Positions 62,639 to 64,000 of a stretch of 64,000 nucleotides of DNA are shown here, piece after piece. The notes under the pieces were generated by a model. It did no database searches, was not told where the DNA came from, and worked only from the letters and a program-made list of their open reading frames with translations. Source of the stretch: Mansonella perstans (taxonomy: Eukaryota > Nematoda > Chromadorea > Rhabditida > Onchocercidae); assembly GCA_037074765.1 (NCBI GenBank), contig JBAMDO010000102.1, positions 62,001-126,000 of the forward strand, written 5' to 3'. The first letter of the stretch is position 1; each line of letters starts with the position of its first letter. The position numbers and the translations under genes were made by a program.

Positions 62639-64000
62639 ATACTTGATGAAGAGAATGATTTGAATTTGAATTTAATAAATTTGGATATTAATATGATAAT
62701 TTTTTTAAAAGCGCCAGCATCAAATTCTGCTCTGTCTTTTTCTCTTGCTAGAAATATCTTGGGAATCACCTTTCAATATTAATAATATATTTTCTAAAGA
62801 TTTTTTTTGGCACTTATAGCATTTCTAACTGTAGGACTTACGAATACTAAAAAAATATTTTAGTTTTTTTCAGGATGCAAATAATCTCTTGTATTAAGGA
62901 AAATACATTGTATGCCAGTTTCATTTTAAAACAGTTAACTAGCCAGTTTAGCCAAGTAATTATCTTGAATTTGCAAAAACCAAAATTAAATTAAATGCGA
63001 ACACAGAATCTATTGCAAATCCAGGATCATTTTTGTTTTTGGATTATCTTAAATATAGTAATCTTTTTCAACAAATCGAAATCATTCCTTAATATATAAT
63101 ACTTCAGTGATGATAATGTAAATCAGCAGTTAAATTTTTGTCCTCCAAATTAATCAAATCTAAGGTTTGCTGGGTTTCGATGCCCTTCATGGATTATTTG
63201 TTGTTTACTACATTATCTTCATCTTTGATATGATCGCTAAGTTTGTGTTATAATTTGTAGGTTTGCAACATAGAAGAAAGCTGTGTTGTTGTACTTATCA
63301 TTTTTTTTGCTGTGAATTGCCTTCTAAAGTTTTTTTATATCAGTTATTAACAATATTTGAAGCGATTACTGCTTCAAAAACGGTTCATGGTCAAAGAGAA
63401 TAGTATAATGTGGTTTAAATGACGCCAAATTTAAGTAAATAGTAAGACAATTTGTTACATTGATACAAAAATATGGCTTAACAGCTTAAAAGCAATTCAG
63501 AATATTTTGTGTTAATGCTGTATTAGTTATAAATCTTGCAGTAATTTTGGGGAGTTCCTGTTGAAAATCTAAATCGGTCATTTCGAAAATACGGATGTAA
63601 GTAAATAATTATTCTGAGCTTAATATGCTATTACTGTAAAACAAACAAAAAAATGTGCTTTTTAGGATTCTCTGGCTACTCTTCACTTTTTTCGCTTTCG
63701 TACTAAGCACCGGGTGCTTTTTTCTCGTTAGAAAATTCGCTTACTGCCAATTCACTACTCTGATGTATTTAATACTTCATAATTCCGGATAATATCCAGT
63801 TATTTCATTGCAGAACGCAACAGATGCTCTTAGTCAGCTTTCGCTGAAACAGATTGAACGTAAATTATAATTTTTTACTTAAATTAGTGACATCGTAGAA
63901 AGTAAATCAGTCAGGTGCGTATCTTCAATATTCATTCAGTGATTGCTATCTTTGTTGTATAAAACCGTTATAAGAATTTCAACTTTTCCGCTTTTCATGT
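62639..64000. other. Downstream stretch, nothing supportable
   Basis: Two segments are bounded by an acceptor and a donor (63542-63596 and 63814-63859). The first is closed in all three frames as bounded, and the second is only 46 nt, so neither is supported as coding. A gene may begin past the window edge. Confidence 0.4.
62674..62679 (+). terminator. AATAAA poly(A) signal of agrin
   Basis: The hexamer lies 36 nt after the LamG stop codon, consistent with the gene ending with a single LamG domain. Confidence 0.55.

Noticed and set aside
63542..63859. Two acceptor/donor-bounded segments after agrin
   Set aside because: The first is closed in all three frames as bounded; the second is too short to judge and does not join the first in an open frame.
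1..64000. CRISPR arrays, operons with ribosome binding sites, insertion sequences
   Set aside because: None are visible; the sequence is eukaryotic and the tandem repeats lack the regular repeat-spacer pattern.

Overview
This is nuclear DNA from a nematode. It is AT-rich, genes are split by introns from about 40 nt to several kb, most acceptors are the nematode TTTCAG type, and some starts sit just behind a strong acceptor with no upstream coding exon, as expected for spliced-leader trans-splicing. The long introns and intergenic spaces suggest a filarial or other clade III parasite rather than Caenorhabditis. That placement is inference; no species marker is visible.

Layout: 1-4318, nothing supportable. 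4319-5682 and 8450-9254, two small multi-exon genes on + for single-pass membrane proteins I do not recognise. 10125-10478 (-), a small secreted protein with a clear signal peptide. 10479-18734, about 8 kb without a supportable gene. 18735-26283 (+), an ERG/FLI1/FEV-family ETS transcription factor (probably ets-5), rebuilt in eight exons including a 16-nt micro-exon and a GC donor. 28882-30692 (+), a TMEM53/DUF829 alpha/beta-hydrolase-like protein in three exons. 30693-35688, a non-coding stretch with an orphan splice-flanked open exon, a minisatellite, a compact CRE plus AP-1 site cluster, CACGTG E-boxes and an 80-bp near-perfect hairpin. 35689-44344 (+), a Jun-type bZIP gene (jun-1) in seven exons, with satellite-like repeats in its introns. 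46910-47269 (-), an unexplained antisense open frame. 47291-62638 (+), agrin (agr-1): NtA domain, seven readable Kazal/follistatin modules, one frame-broken Kazal module, two laminin-EGF modules, a further Kazal and one LamG domain. 62639-64000, nothing supportable.

The genes do not form one pathway. Two are developmental transcription factors (ETS and Jun), one is an extracellular-matrix heparan-sulfate-proteoglycan-type protein (agrin), one a predicted nuclear-envelope protein (TMEM53-like). The most notable observations are the AP-1/CRE cluster that could make jun autoregulatory, the hairpin directly before the jun start, and the middle of agrin, where an in-frame stop, a Kazal exon spread over three reading frames and several non-canonical splice sites raise the question of gene decay, gene splitting or assembly error. 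All exon models were built by eye from splice signals, phase and family resemblance; none has transcript support here.
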